Below are positions 50,460-59,308 of a stretch of 64,000 bases of DNA, piece by piece. The position numbers and the translations under genes were made by a program. The notes under the pieces are model-generated. The model saw only the letters and a program-made list of their open reading frames with translations, did no database searches and had not been told where the DNA came from. Within the stretch, counting starts at the first letter, position 1; each line of letters opens with the position of its first letter. The DNA is from Chryseobacterium sp. G0201. Its GTDB lineage: Bacteria; Bacteroidota; Bacteroidia; Flavobacteriales; Weeksellaceae. The stretch spans positions 2,108,001-2,172,000 of the forward strand of contig NZ_CP033917.1 in NCBI RefSeq assembly GCF_003815655.1. Direction: 5' to 3'.

Positions 50460-50502
50460 CTAGGGCTATATATTTATAAAAATATAGTGTTTAAAGGTTT
50501 GA

Positions 50503-52239
50503 TTAGTAAGTGGTTGTATTGTTGTTCGGAACTGTTTGATGTTCTATCTCTTTAATGTAAATAGAAAGTGTTGTACCTGTTTTTTTCTTGAAAGCTAGGG
50601 AAAATGCCTGTTCATTATTGTATCCTAATTCCTCTGCAATGACAGATAATTTATAAGATCGAAATCTTTTATCTTTCACTAGCTGATTTAATGCAAAATC
50701 AATACGAAGATCATTCAGGTAAGTAGCAAAGTTTTTTCCTTTCTGAGTATTAATGACCTCTGACAGATAAGTTGTATTTGTTTTTATACTTTTTGCTAAA
50801 CTTGCTGATGTGATGCCTTTCTTCAAAAAAAGCTCTTTCGTTTCGAAAGTTTCCAATTCTTTTAAAATATATTGGGTTACATCTTCTGGGGTTGTCTTTG
50901 CTATTTTGTCTTCTATATTAACTTGCTCCTTTTCTTGAATATGAAATACATCTAATTTTTCTTCAGGAGTTTCAAAACTTCTCAGCTCAATAGAATTGAT
51001 TAAATCCTGAGCAATTTTCCTATGCTTTTTTTCTGTTTTTTTAGATCTATAATAGAAAAAGGAAAGTAATAACAGAGATATTGATAGAAAGCCAATGGAA
51101 ACATATAAAATTATTTTCCTGTTTTGTAAATCATTAATGATATCCTCTTTTTCCTGTAAGAGATTTGGAGTATCGTATTTTTTAGGTATTTCTGCAGATA
51201 AATACTTAAATTGTTCATCAAGTTTTTTATCAACTTTTAAAAAGCGGTCAATATAATATAATTGTTTCTCTTTGTTGTTATTTTCTTTGTAATATTCTAC
51301 AAGATAGGTGTATACTTCTCGAAGCTGAGGAAAGGTTTTATTTGTTTTTTGTACATTAAAGTCTAATAAAGTAAAATATCGAACTGCTTTTTTCTTATCT
51401 CTTAATCCATCATAAGATTTGCCTAAGCTATATAATGCGTAATTTGCATTGTCATCATTAATACTCGAAAAAAAATTATAGGCTTTTAACAGCTCAATTA
51501 TAGCAGATCTATATTTTTTCTGTTTAAGATAAGCATATCCAGAAAAATAAGAATATTGATTAACACTATATTTACTTTTATTTGTAAATGAGGATGTTAG
51601 GCCATCTTTGATTAAAATATTGGCAGAGTCCAATTTATTAAGTTCAATATAACAATAGATGAGACTTACACGTATTTGATTATGTTGTGACTCATTGGTA
51701 ATATTATGAGATCCATGTAAATAATATCTGAATGTTTTAGCGGCTTCTGCATATTTACCTAAATAATTATTTAAATAAGCAATATTTATGTTAGCATATG
51801 CAATCTGTTTCTGATCTTTTTGCTCTTTTGCGTACTGTAAAGCTATAAGATAATTGTCTAATGCCTTCTTTAAGTAATCATTTTTAAAATATAAATTTCC
51901 TTTCATCAAATATGTTCTGGTAGGGTATAAACTACCTTTTATATTTTTTGTGATTATATCTAAACTATATATATACTTTAAAGCTATTGGAAAATTTTCA
52001 TTAAAATGTACTAGTATATAACCTTCTGCGATTTGAAGATTATTTTTCTCTTTTTTTGCTTTTTGTAAATAGTATTCGGCAGTGAGTTTAGTTTTTAAAA
52101 TATTATCATTTTCATAATATTCATAAAATTTATTTTTCAATTTATCATAATCTAATGTTCCTAAGTTGTCAGTAGTCTTATTTTGTGTGAAAAATAAATT
52201 ACTAATAAGGAGTAAAAAAAAGCATGTATGTTTCATCAT
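50503..52239 (-). CDS. TPR-containing membrane-anchored AraC-family regulator
   Basis: A 578-residue one-component regulator. It has a signal-type N-terminal hydrophobic segment (FFLLLISNLFFTQ), TPR-like repeats over residues about 25-360, a membrane helix (about 377-397, LYVSIGFLSISLLLLSFFYY), a linker and a C-terminal AraC helix-turn-helix (LSVIAEELGYNNEQAFSLAF). The repeats would lie outside the inner membrane, so the signal is probably periplasmic. It sits between the graspetide and lanthipeptide-type units, facing away from the latter. Its own -7 box (TACTTTTG) is at 52255-52262. Confidence 0.9.
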   Translation of the reverse strand: MMKHTCFFLLLISNLFFTQNKTTDNLGTLDYDKLKNKFYEYYENDNILKTKLTAEYYLQKAKKEKNNLQIAEGYILVHFNENFPIALKYIYSLDIITKNIKGSLYPTRTYLMKGNLYFKNDYLKKALDNYLIALQYAKEQKDQKQIAYANINIAYLNNYLGKYAEAAKTFRYYLHGSHNITNESQHNQIRVSLIYCYIELNKLDSANILIKDGLTSSFTNKSKYSVNQYSYFSGYAYLKQKKYRSAIIELLKAYNFFSSINDDNANYALYSLGKSYDGLRDKKKAVRYFTLLDFNVQKTNKTFPQLREVYTYLVEYYKENNNKEKQLYYIDRFLKVDKKLDEQFKYLSAEIPKKYDTPNLLQEKEDIINDLQNRKIILYVSIGFLSISLLLLSFFYYRSKKTEKKHRKIAQDLINSIELRSFETPEEKLDVFHIQEKEQVNIEDKIAKTTPEDVTQYILKELETFETKELFLKKGITSASLAKSIKTNTTYLSEVINTQKGKNFATYLNDLRIDFALNQLVKDKRFRSYKLSVIAEELGYNNEQAFSLAFKKKTGTTLSIYIKEIEHQTVPNNNTTTY

Positions 52240-52350
52240 TTTGTAAATACGTTACAAAAGTATTCATTTTTTATATAAACTTATGCTTATGCTAAATTAA
52301 AATGAATGTGTCATAAGTCGTTTTTAATTAGCTATTTATATTTTTTTGAT

Positions 52351-52414
52351 ATTTATAAATTTATAAATCTATAGATGCTTTTTATGTACAGTTAGAGAAA
52401 TATTACTTTCTTTG
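52351..52414 (+). promoter_or_regulatory. Lanthipeptide-type operon promoter with ATTTATAAAT double palindrome
   Basis: ATTTATAAATTTATAAAT (52351-52368) is a perfect 18-base palindrome made of two overlapping ATTTATAAAT words. Its right word ends 38 bases before the -7-like TTTCTTTG (52407-52414). This is the same spacing as in the graspetide precursor promoter. The transcription start would be near 52420, about 22 bases before the precursor ATG. Confidence 0.55.
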
Positions 52415-52441
52415 CATAAGTTTAATTAAAAACATATTATA

Positions 52442-52612
52442 ATGAAAAAACAAAACAAAGACAAAAAGAAATTGTCACTAAAAAAGTTACAAATAATTAA
52501 AATTAGTGATATGAAAACAATTAAAGGAGGAAGCATTAATCAAGTATTAAATTTTAATGGAGGTGATGATCCTACTGATCCTACTGTTCATCAAACTATG
52601 GGGCAACAATAA
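52442..52612 (+). CDS. Class I lanthipeptide-type precursor without cysteine
   Basis: A 56-residue peptide. The leader MKKQNKDKKKLSLKKLQIIK continues ISDMKTIKGG, a double glycine at residues 29-30, and looks like the leader family of Bacteroidota class I lanthipeptides. The 26-residue core has Ser31 and Thr45, 48 and 52 but no cysteine, so no lanthionine ring can form. It contains a DPTDPT tandem. It is the first gene of an operon with a prolyl-oligopeptidase-family peptidase and a split LanB. Confidence 0.85.
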   Translation: MKKQNKDKKKLSLKKLQIIKISDMKTIKGGSINQVLNFNGGDDPTDPTVHQTMGQQ

Positions 52613-52623
52613 TTTTGACACTC

Positions 52624-54801
52624 ATGAAAATAAGAATATTTATTATTATCTGTTTATTACCTATTCTTTTCAATGCTCAAAAAAGTAATTTGGCGATTTC
52701 TAATCCGGTTATATATGAATATTTTGGAAATAGAATAATAGATGAATACAGAAATCTAGAGAATCTGGATGACCCTCAAAATCTTAAATGGATGAAATCT
52801 CAGACGGCTTATACTAGTTCTGTCTTGGATTTGATTCCCAAAAAGAACTATTATTTTGAAAAAAGATTAGAGCTTGATAAAAGACAAGGGTATTCTATAT
52901 CTGATTTGAAAATAGTAGATAGTGATAAATATTTTTATTTAAAGAAAAAAGGTGATGAAAAAGTGGCCAAGGTTTACTTTAGAGAAGGATTTCAAGGAAA
53001 AGAAGAACTTCTTTATGATCCTACCAATTATAAAGATTCAGAGACAAATCATGAGTTTGTTATCAATTACATAAGTCCGAGTTGGGATGGTAGTAAAATT
53101 GCTATTTCTATGTCTGAAAAAGGGAATGAATTGGCAGATGTAATTATTATGGATGTCAAAACAAAATATATTCATCCCGAAATCATTACTAATACAGCAC
53201 CTGCTACTTTTGATGGAATTAAATGGGTAGATGATAATAGTGGTTTTTTCTGTGTAGCCTTTTCTACAACAGATCCTAAATCTAAGGATTTTTATAAAAA
53301 TACACGAACCGTCCTATATAAATTAGGAACAGATCCAAAAAAATTAATTGATGTTTTTTCTGCTAAAAATAACCCTGATTTAGATATTACAGAAAGTCAA
53401 TATCCAATGATTTTAAGTTTTGATCAAAATGATCAGTATTATATTGGAATGATAGTTGATTTTCAATCTTTCAGAAAAACATTTATTATTAGCAAAAAAG
53501 ATTTATTAGCTGGTAAAAAAAATTGGAAACCATTTTCTGAACCAAGTGATAAAACTAAGAATTTAGACTTTTGGAATGATAATGTTGTTTTTCAATCGTC
53601 TTATAATTCACCTTTTAATAGACTATGTAAAACCAGTATTACTAATCCAAATTTTAAAAAAGCAGAAACTTTAGTTCCAGATAAAAAAGATGAAATTATT
53701 AAGAGTTATAGGATAACCAAGGATGGTATCTATTATACAACAACTAAAAATGGAGTAGAAGCTAAGTTATATTTATATAGAGACGGAAAAGATAGCGAAA
53801 TTACGCTTCCTTATCCATCTGGAAATATTGAATTACAGTATAAAGACGGAAACTCTTCTGATATTTGGATAACATGTTCAGGATGGGCGAATGAGGAGCA
53901 ACGTTTTAAGTATGATGTAAAAACTAATATCTTTAAACCGGAAAATCTTAGTCCTATTACAGAATATCCTGAATTTAATAATGTACTAGTTAATGAGATC
54001 ACTATAAAAGCCAGAGATGGAGAAGAAATTCCAGTTTCCTTAATATATAATAAAAACCTCAAAAAGGACGGTAAGAATATGATACTCATTGATAGCTATG
54101 GCTCTTACGGAATATCCTATACTCCATTTTTTGCTAAAATGTATTTATTATGGGGTAATCAGGGTGGAATGGTAGCTGTAGCCCATGTAAGAGGAGGGAG
54201 TGAAAAAGGAGAAAGATGGCGTTTAGGAGGATACAAGGAAACCAAGCCTAATACTTGGAGGGATCTAATAGACTGTACAGAATATCTGATAAAAGAAAAA
54301 TATACATCAAAAGATAAAGTAGCTATTTGGGGAGCGAGTGCAGGAGGGATTACGGTGGGAAGAGCAATGACGGAAAGACCTGATCTTTTTAAAGCTGTTA
54401 TTGCTGAAGTTGGTGCGCTAAATACACTTAGAGAGGAAGCAACCCCTAATGGGCAGCCAAAAGAATTTGGAAGTGTAAAAGATCCAAAAGAGTTTAAGGC
54501 ATTATTGGAAATGGACGCCTATCATCATATTAAAAAAGGAGTGAAATATCCTGCTACATTTATAACAGGAGGAATAAATGACCAAAGAGTAATAGTTTGG
54601 GAACCTACAAAATTTGCAGCCAAACTAATGGCAGATAATGTTTCGGATAATCCCATATTACTAAAAATAGATTTTGAAGGAGGACACGTTGGTAATGTAC
54701 CTGTAGCACAACGATATGCCAATTTAGGAGATATGTTTACCTTTGCCTTCTGGCAACTAGGTCACCCAGATTATCAACCAAAAGAAACTCCAAAAAAATA
54801 A
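52624..54801 (+). CDS. Exported prolyl-oligopeptidase family (S9) serine peptidase
   Basis: A 725-residue protein with a signal peptide (MKIRIFIIICLLPILFNAQ). An N-terminal beta-propeller (about 70-430) precedes an alpha/beta-hydrolase domain. The triad is Ser in WGASAGGITVG, Asp in GGINDQRVIVWE and His in DFEGGHVGNV. I chose the ATG at 52624; a TTG three codons upstream gives a longer frame. It follows the precursor by 11 bases, so it is cotranscribed and may trim the peptide, whose core has prolines; peptidases of this family remove leaders in class III lanthipeptide systems (e.g. FlaP). Confidence 0.93.
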   Translation: MKIRIFIIICLLPILFNAQKSNLAISNPVIYEYFGNRIIDEYRNLENLDDPQNLKWMKSQTAYTSSVLDLIPKKNYYFEKRLELDKRQGYSISDLKIVDSDKYFYLKKKGDEKVAKVYFREGFQGKEELLYDPTNYKDSETNHEFVINYISPSWDGSKIAISMSEKGNELADVIIMDVKTKYIHPEIITNTAPATFDGIKWVDDNSGFFCVAFSTTDPKSKDFYKNTRTVLYKLGTDPKKLIDVFSAKNNPDLDITESQYPMILSFDQNDQYYIGMIVDFQSFRKTFIISKKDLLAGKKNWKPFSEPSDKTKNLDFWNDNVVFQSSYNSPFNRLCKTSITNPNFKKAETLVPDKKDEIIKSYRITKDGIYYTTTKNGVEAKLYLYRDGKDSEITLPYPSGNIELQYKDGNSSDIWITCSGWANEEQRFKYDVKTNIFKPENLSPITEYPEFNNVLVNEITIKARDGEEIPVSLIYNKNLKKDGKNMILIDSYGSYGISYTPFFAKMYLLWGNQGGMVAVAHVRGGSEKGERWRLGGYKETKPNTWRDLIDCTEYLIKEKYTSKDKVAIWGASAGGITVGRAMTERPDLFKAVIAEVGALNTLREEATPNGQPKEFGSVKDPKEFKALLEMDAYHHIKKGVKYPATFITGGINDQRVIVWEPTKFAAKLMADNVSDNPILLKIDFEGGHVGNVPVAQRYANLGDMFTFAFWQLGHPDYQPKETPKK

Positions 54802-54802
54802 A

Positions 54803-56992
54803 ATGTCCCGTTTCCCGTATAATTTCTTCGATGAGTATATATTTCGTACTCCTTTATTTTCGCGAAAAAACTTTAGTGATCAATTCAATAAAGAGAAATT
54901 ATCGGAAGAAGAATTAAGAGAAATCTGTAAAGATTCTATTTTCCAGGAAGCCATTTATTTGGCATCACCTTATTTATATGAAGAAATCAATCTTTGGTTG
55001 AATTCAGAAAAAGAACTTTCACCAAAACAACATCAGAAACTAATAAATAGCATACTGAAATACTATGGTCGAATGAGTACACGTTGTACACCATTCGGCT
55101 TGTTTTCAGGAGTTGGTTTAGGGAAATTTGAAGATTCTTTGGAATCTAGAGACTCTGACTTAGAAAAAATCCGAGATACAAAGCTGGATATGCATTTTTT
55201 GGTAGGCTTATCAAAAAGTTTTACAGTAATTCCCGAGATAAAAAATCAATTATTATTTTTTCCGAACAATAGTATTTATAAAGTCGGCGATAAACTTCGT
55301 TATGTTGAATACGAATATAATAATGGAAAGAGAGAATATATAATTTCTTCCGCGCCATTTTCAGATTATCTAGAACAGGTTTTACATTTTTCAAAAGAAG
55401 GTAAAACGATCTTGCAGATTGCGAAAACTCTTGTAAATAATGAAATTTCATTACAGGATGCATCTGAATTTATCGAAGAGCTTATAGAAAATCAGGTTTT
55501 GGTAAGCGAATTAGAACCAAGTGTATCCGGAGATGATTTTTTAGAAGTCATAATTTCTGTGTTAAAAAGAATAGGCGCCGAAAAAGAAACATCAACCTTA
55601 ATTTCAATCAAAGAAAAACTCCTAGAATTGGATCTGAAAATTGGAAATCCAATTTCAGTATATACTGAGATCGAGAAACTCATTCAGTCTTTTCAAACGG
55701 AATATGAGCAGAAATATCTTTTTCAAACCGATCTATATTTTCAAAATGAATTTCAGCTTCCAAACTATTGGAAAAAAGAATTAAAACAAGGTTTTTGCTT
55801 TCTAAATAAAATGTGTCTGCTTCAAAAAGATACTTCTCTTGAAAAATTCAAAAAAGCTTTTAATGAAAGATTTGAAGGAGAAGAAGTTCCTTTATCATAC
55901 GTTTTAGATACAGAAGTTGGAATTGGATATCGACAAGAAGTTCAATCAAAAGGGGTTCATCCTTATTTGGATGATCTTCAGTTACCGTTTTCTAAAAATG
56001 TTCATGACCTTACTATTAAAATCAATCCGGTTCATAAGATATTGAATGATAAACTGCAGGAAGCTTTGTTTGAAAATCAATCCGTAATCAAATTGAATGA
56101 TGAAGATTTTAAAGATTTTGAAGAAAATTGGAATGATTTACCAGATACCATATCTTTTATGTCAGAGATTATTTCAGAATCCGGGCTGGAGAAACTTGTG
56201 TTAAGTGGAGGAGGAGGGAGCAGTGCTGCCAATTTATTAGGACGTTTTTGTTCGGAAAAATCAGAAGTAAAAAATCAGACAAAAAAAATTGTAAAAAAAG
56301 AAGAAGAACTAAATCCTGATTATATTTTAGCCGAAATCATTCATTTGCCTGAAGCCAGAATTGGAAATGTGATCAGACGGTCTTCATTGAGAAACTATGA
56401 AATTCCTTATTTGGCGCAATCAATTTTACCAAAAGAAAATCAAATTTCTGTTGACGATTTGTATATTTCTTTAAGACATGACAGACTTATTTTACGCTCC
56501 AAAAAACTCAATAAAAAAGTTCAACCATATCTTACCAATGCTCATAATTATTATACAAATTCTCTTCCGGTTTATCACTTTCTTGCTGACTTTTCTTCAC
56601 AAAATGTAAGAACAAATTTGTATTTCAATTGGGGTGGATTGGCACAGCTTTATAAATTTTTACCCAGAATTGAATATAAAAATATTATTTTATCTAAAGC
56701 TCAATGGACGATCAATCAAAATGACATACAAACTTTACTTATTTCGATTGATCATAAAAAAGAGTTTTTAGATGAATTAAAAAATTGGAGATTGAAAAGA
56801 AAAATTCCTTCGTGGATTCAATGGGTGAAACATGATCATACTTTAACGCTGAATCTGGAAAATTACGATCTTGCTCAACTCTTTATAGAGACCGTAAAAA
56901 CTGAAAAATCGATTATAATAGAAGAGTTTCTCTATAATGAAAATGATGATTTTATGCGGCAGTTTGTATTTTCAATGTATAAAGATAAGTAA
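54803..56992 (+). CDS. Lantibiotic dehydratase, glutamylation part (split LanB, N-terminal)
   Basis: A 729-residue LanB-type protein with the conserved residues used for tRNA-Glu-dependent glutamylation: Arg in YIFRTPLF, the RMSTRCTPFGLFSG motif, RLILRSKKLNK and PRIEYKNIIL. The elimination domain is absent and is encoded by the next gene, which starts at the last base of this stop (56992). It starts 1 base after the S9 peptidase gene. It would glutamylate Ser/Thr of the precursor core before elimination to Dha/Dhb. Confidence 0.92.
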   Translation: MSRFPYNFFDEYIFRTPLFSRKNFSDQFNKEKLSEEELREICKDSIFQEAIYLASPYLYEEINLWLNSEKELSPKQHQKLINSILKYYGRMSTRCTPFGLFSGVGLGKFEDSLESRDSDLEKIRDTKLDMHFLVGLSKSFTVIPEIKNQLLFFPNNSIYKVGDKLRYVEYEYNNGKREYIISSAPFSDYLEQVLHFSKEGKTILQIAKTLVNNEISLQDASEFIEELIENQVLVSELEPSVSGDDFLEVIISVLKRIGAEKETSTLISIKEKLLELDLKIGNPISVYTEIEKLIQSFQTEYEQKYLFQTDLYFQNEFQLPNYWKKELKQGFCFLNKMCLLQKDTSLEKFKKAFNERFEGEEVPLSYVLDTEVGIGYRQEVQSKGVHPYLDDLQLPFSKNVHDLTIKINPVHKILNDKLQEALFENQSVIKLNDEDFKDFEENWNDLPDTISFMSEIISESGLEKLVLSGGGGSSAANLLGRFCSEKSEVKNQTKKIVKKEEELNPDYILAEIIHLPEARIGNVIRRSSLRNYEIPYLAQSILPKENQISVDDLYISLRHDRLILRSKKLNKKVQPYLTNAHNYYTNSLPVYHFLADFSSQNVRTNLYFNWGGLAQLYKFLPRIEYKNIILSKAQWTINQNDIQTLLISIDHKKEFLDELKNWRLKRKIPSWIQWVKHDHTLTLNLENYDLAQLFIETVKTEKSIIIEEFLYNENDDFMRQFVFSMYKDK

Positions 56993-57828
56993 TGGAAATA
57001 GTGAGAAAATTTGTTCCCGGAAGTAAATGGCTTTATCTGAAAATTTATACAGGTGTAAAGACTTCCGATGTTCTTTTGGAAGAAGCGATTCAACCTTTGA
57101 CCGAATTTTTTATTGAAAATAAATACATTTCGAAATGGTTTTTTATTCGATACAATGATCCGAAATCGCATGTAAGAGTTAGATTTGAGTTGTCTGATAA
57201 TAATTATTACAGTGAAATTCTTTCCAAAATCCAGCTTACTTTTGAGAAATATATTAATTCAGGGGAAATTGCAAACCTTGTTATTGACACTTACAGCAGA
57301 GAAATTGAAAGATATGGAGTATCAACAATGGAAGAAGCGGAGTATTTGTTCTATAGAAATAGTGATTTTTTTGTAAAAAAATGTTTGCACTTAGATGATG
57401 AGGAGAAAATAATCGTCTCACTTTTTTATATTGATAAGGTATTAGATCTTCTAAAACTTTCCATGAGTGAAAAATTGTTGTGGATAAAAAACTCTAATGA
57501 CGTTTTCAAAAGAGAATTCAATGCAGATAAAAAACTAAATAGCCAACTTGATAAAAAATATAGGCTTTTCAAACCAAAATATATGGATTTTCTGGAATCC
57601 GAGGACTATCTGGATTTTAGAGAAAACATGAAAATTCACTGTTTAGAATTAGAACCCACTTTAGAAAATGTTATTTTAAAAAATTCTTCTTTGCAAGATT
57701 TTTTTCAGAGTATATTTCATATGAATATCAACAGGATGTTCGTTTCGAATCAGCGGTTATTTGAAATGATTATTTATGATTATTTATTTCGATATTATAA
57801 AACAATTTCTTTTCATGAGTTTAAATAA
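56992..57828 (+). CDS. Lantibiotic dehydratase, elimination part (split LanB, C-terminal; thiopeptide-type)
   Basis: A 278-residue protein corresponding to the LanB C-terminal domain (thiopeptide-type bacteriocin biosynthesis domain). The motif WFFIRYNDPKSHVRVRFEL holds the Arg/His pair of the elimination site. It overlaps the upstream gene by one base (TAATG), so the two halves are translated together. Split LanB pairs are known from thiopeptide and pinensin systems. No LanC cyclase follows; the next 390 bases have no gene. Confidence 0.9.
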   Translation: MEIVRKFVPGSKWLYLKIYTGVKTSDVLLEEAIQPLTEFFIENKYISKWFFIRYNDPKSHVRVRFELSDNNYYSEILSKIQLTFEKYINSGEIANLVIDTYSREIERYGVSTMEEAEYLFYRNSDFFVKKCLHLDDEEKIIVSLFYIDKVLDLLKLSMSEKLLWIKNSNDVFKREFNADKKLNSQLDKKYRLFKPKYMDFLESEDYLDFRENMKIHCLELEPTLENVILKNSSLQDFFQSIFHMNINRMFVSNQRLFEMIIYDYLFRYYKTISFHEFK

Positions 57829-58091
57829 TTGTGGTTCGATATTTTTAAATAATTCAATTTTCACTTCTGTTTTCAAAACTTTATTTTTTATTATGTCTCA
57901 ATTTGAGTACTGATAATTTCCCAAACAAATGTTAGGTTTATTATTTTTTTTAGGTTAATGTTTATTTTTAAGTATAATTTTGTTATTTATTTAAAGTTTT
58001 AACCATAATTCATTAAATCGAGAGGTGAACTCAAGTGAACTTAAAAAGTCATAAAGTTTTCATAAATTTTAAAAAAAGAAGGGAAATGTTT

Positions 58092-58120
58092 TTGTAGTTC
58101 TAAAATATATTGTACTTTTA
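58092..58120 (+). promoter_or_regulatory. Promoter-like sequence of a possible small RNA
   Basis: TTG (58092-58094), an 18-base spacer and TACTTTTA (58113-58120), which differs from TAnnTTTG only in the last base. Confidence 0.45.
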
Positions 58121-58125
58121 CAACG

Positions 58126-58216
58126 CCTTGAATGAGGGAACAAGTCAAGGTAATAAATTTTTTTTCATCATTTGTGTTTTTAGAATCGTATCGCCTGATA
58201 CGATTCTTTTGTTTTA
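58126..58216 (+). ncRNA. Candidate small RNA
   Basis: A promoter-like sequence upstream, an internal hairpin CCTTG/CAAGG (58126-58150) followed by a T tract, and a strong terminator at the end define a possible transcript of about 90 bases. No family was recognised. The terminator alone could serve the opposite gene, so the small RNA is not proven. Confidence 0.3.
58182..58216. terminator. Strong intrinsic terminator
   Basis: AGAATCGTATC pairs perfectly with GATACGATTCT around a GCCT loop, with T residues after it. It lies 4 bases from the end of the minus-strand DUF3810 gene and may act in both directions. Confidence 0.8.
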
Positions 58217-58219
58217 TGT

Positions 58220-59308
58220 CTATTTTTCGTAATTTAATAATAAGTCAATAAAGTAAGAATAAGTTATAGATCCTTCTTGTTGATTACTTTTTAAGAATAG
58301 ATTATTCGTAAATCCGAAAAAATCATCCAGCCAGCCTTGATGTCTCATCACAAAACTCTTCTCATATGCTCTGTCCCTTTTCATTCCGGCAGAATAATTA
58401 TTCAAAACAGATTTTACGAACTCAGGATCATTTTCAACAATATATCTTAAAAGGCTTTTTAACGTAAAATATTCCGTGCTGTATCTCAATTCTAAATTTT
58501 CAGATTTGATTCCTATTAAATAGCCCACAAAATTAGCTTCCTGCTCTCGTGCGAAACCTAGCTGATGCGAACTTTCATGAGCTGATGTAAAAGGGATGAA
58601 TGTAGACGGTAATTCGGAGTTATATTGTGCTTCTGCAGTAAAAGGATTGTAGTAGCCCAGGATTCCCGTAAAACTCATTACATTCTTGAATAAGCTTGGT
58701 TTAAATGAATTAATTTGCGGGGCTTTCTTATCCGAAATGTTTTTGGGAAGTTGTTGTTGCTGAAAAAGTATTTCCTTCTGAATAGCTTTTAAATCTTTCA
58801 CAACGAAAATTCCATTTTTATCTTCTTTTGCAAGTTCTCTTGTTGATTTACATTTTTCAAGATATCGTAAAGCTAAAGTTTTTGCCTTGTCTAAAGTTGG
58901 CTCTTCTTGGCTTGATAATTTCTTAATAATTGGAGTTTGGAAATATAACATTCCCCAAAATATCTGATAGGTAAAATAAAAGATATTAATAATGATTAAA
59001 AGTTGTAGAATAGAATTACTTCTGCTTTTCTTTTTAAAAATTTTAATAATGAAATACAAAAGCAAAGCACCTAATATAACATAAAGCAGATCTCCAAATG
59101 AAAAAGGAATCCATGAAAATATCATTTGATGGAGACTTTTCTGAAGTTCAAAAAAAAGTTCGAAAAACGAGATCATCATTTTAGACCTCGAAAAAACATA
59201 GAACAAAAGAATTTGGACAACTAAAATAGTTGCCCAAAATGTCTTTTTCTGATATATTTTTGTAGTGTTTTTAGTGACCACTGCCTTTTGATATTTTATC
59301 AAGATCAA
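58220..59308 (-). CDS. DUF3810 membrane protein with HExxH motif
   Basis: A 362-residue protein with about three N-terminal membrane helices and a soluble domain carrying SAHESSHQLGFAREQEANF, a zinc-metallopeptidase-like HExxH with a downstream Glu. This is the DUF3810 signature. The stated start overlaps the end of the transporter gene by 38 bases; a GTG about ten codons on is an alternative. Substrate unknown. Confidence 0.82.
   Translation of the reverse strand: MILIKYQKAVVTKNTTKIYQKKTFWATILVVQILLFYVFSRSKMMISFFELFFELQKSLHQMIFSWIPFSFGDLLYVILGALLLYFIIKIFKKKSRSNSILQLLIIINIFYFTYQIFWGMLYFQTPIIKKLSSQEEPTLDKAKTLALRYLEKCKSTRELAKEDKNGIFVVKDLKAIQKEILFQQQQLPKNISDKKAPQINSFKPSLFKNVMSFTGILGYYNPFTAEAQYNSELPSTFIPFTSAHESSHQLGFAREQEANFVGYLIGIKSENLELRYSTEYFTLKSLLRYIVENDPEFVKSVLNNYSAGMKRDRAYEKSFVMRHQGWLDDFFGFTNNLFLKSNQQEGSITYSYFIDLLLNYEK

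Larger units (their letters stand above)
57829..58219. other. 391-base region after the RiPP island
   Basis: No protein gene is visible. The left 280 bases are A/T-rich without clear structure. The right part holds a promoter-like sequence and a terminator that may define a small RNA, listed separately. Confidence 0.5.

Noticed and set aside
54803-57828. A frameshift explanation for the split LanB
   Set aside because: The two parts overlap by one base with a proper stop and ATG, each has an intact domain, and split LanB pairs are known in other systems.
58132-58251. A 39-codon frame starting ATGAGGGAACAAGTC
   Set aside because: It runs through a strong terminator hairpin and into the opposite gene's end, and its hydrophobic sequence has no sign of selection.
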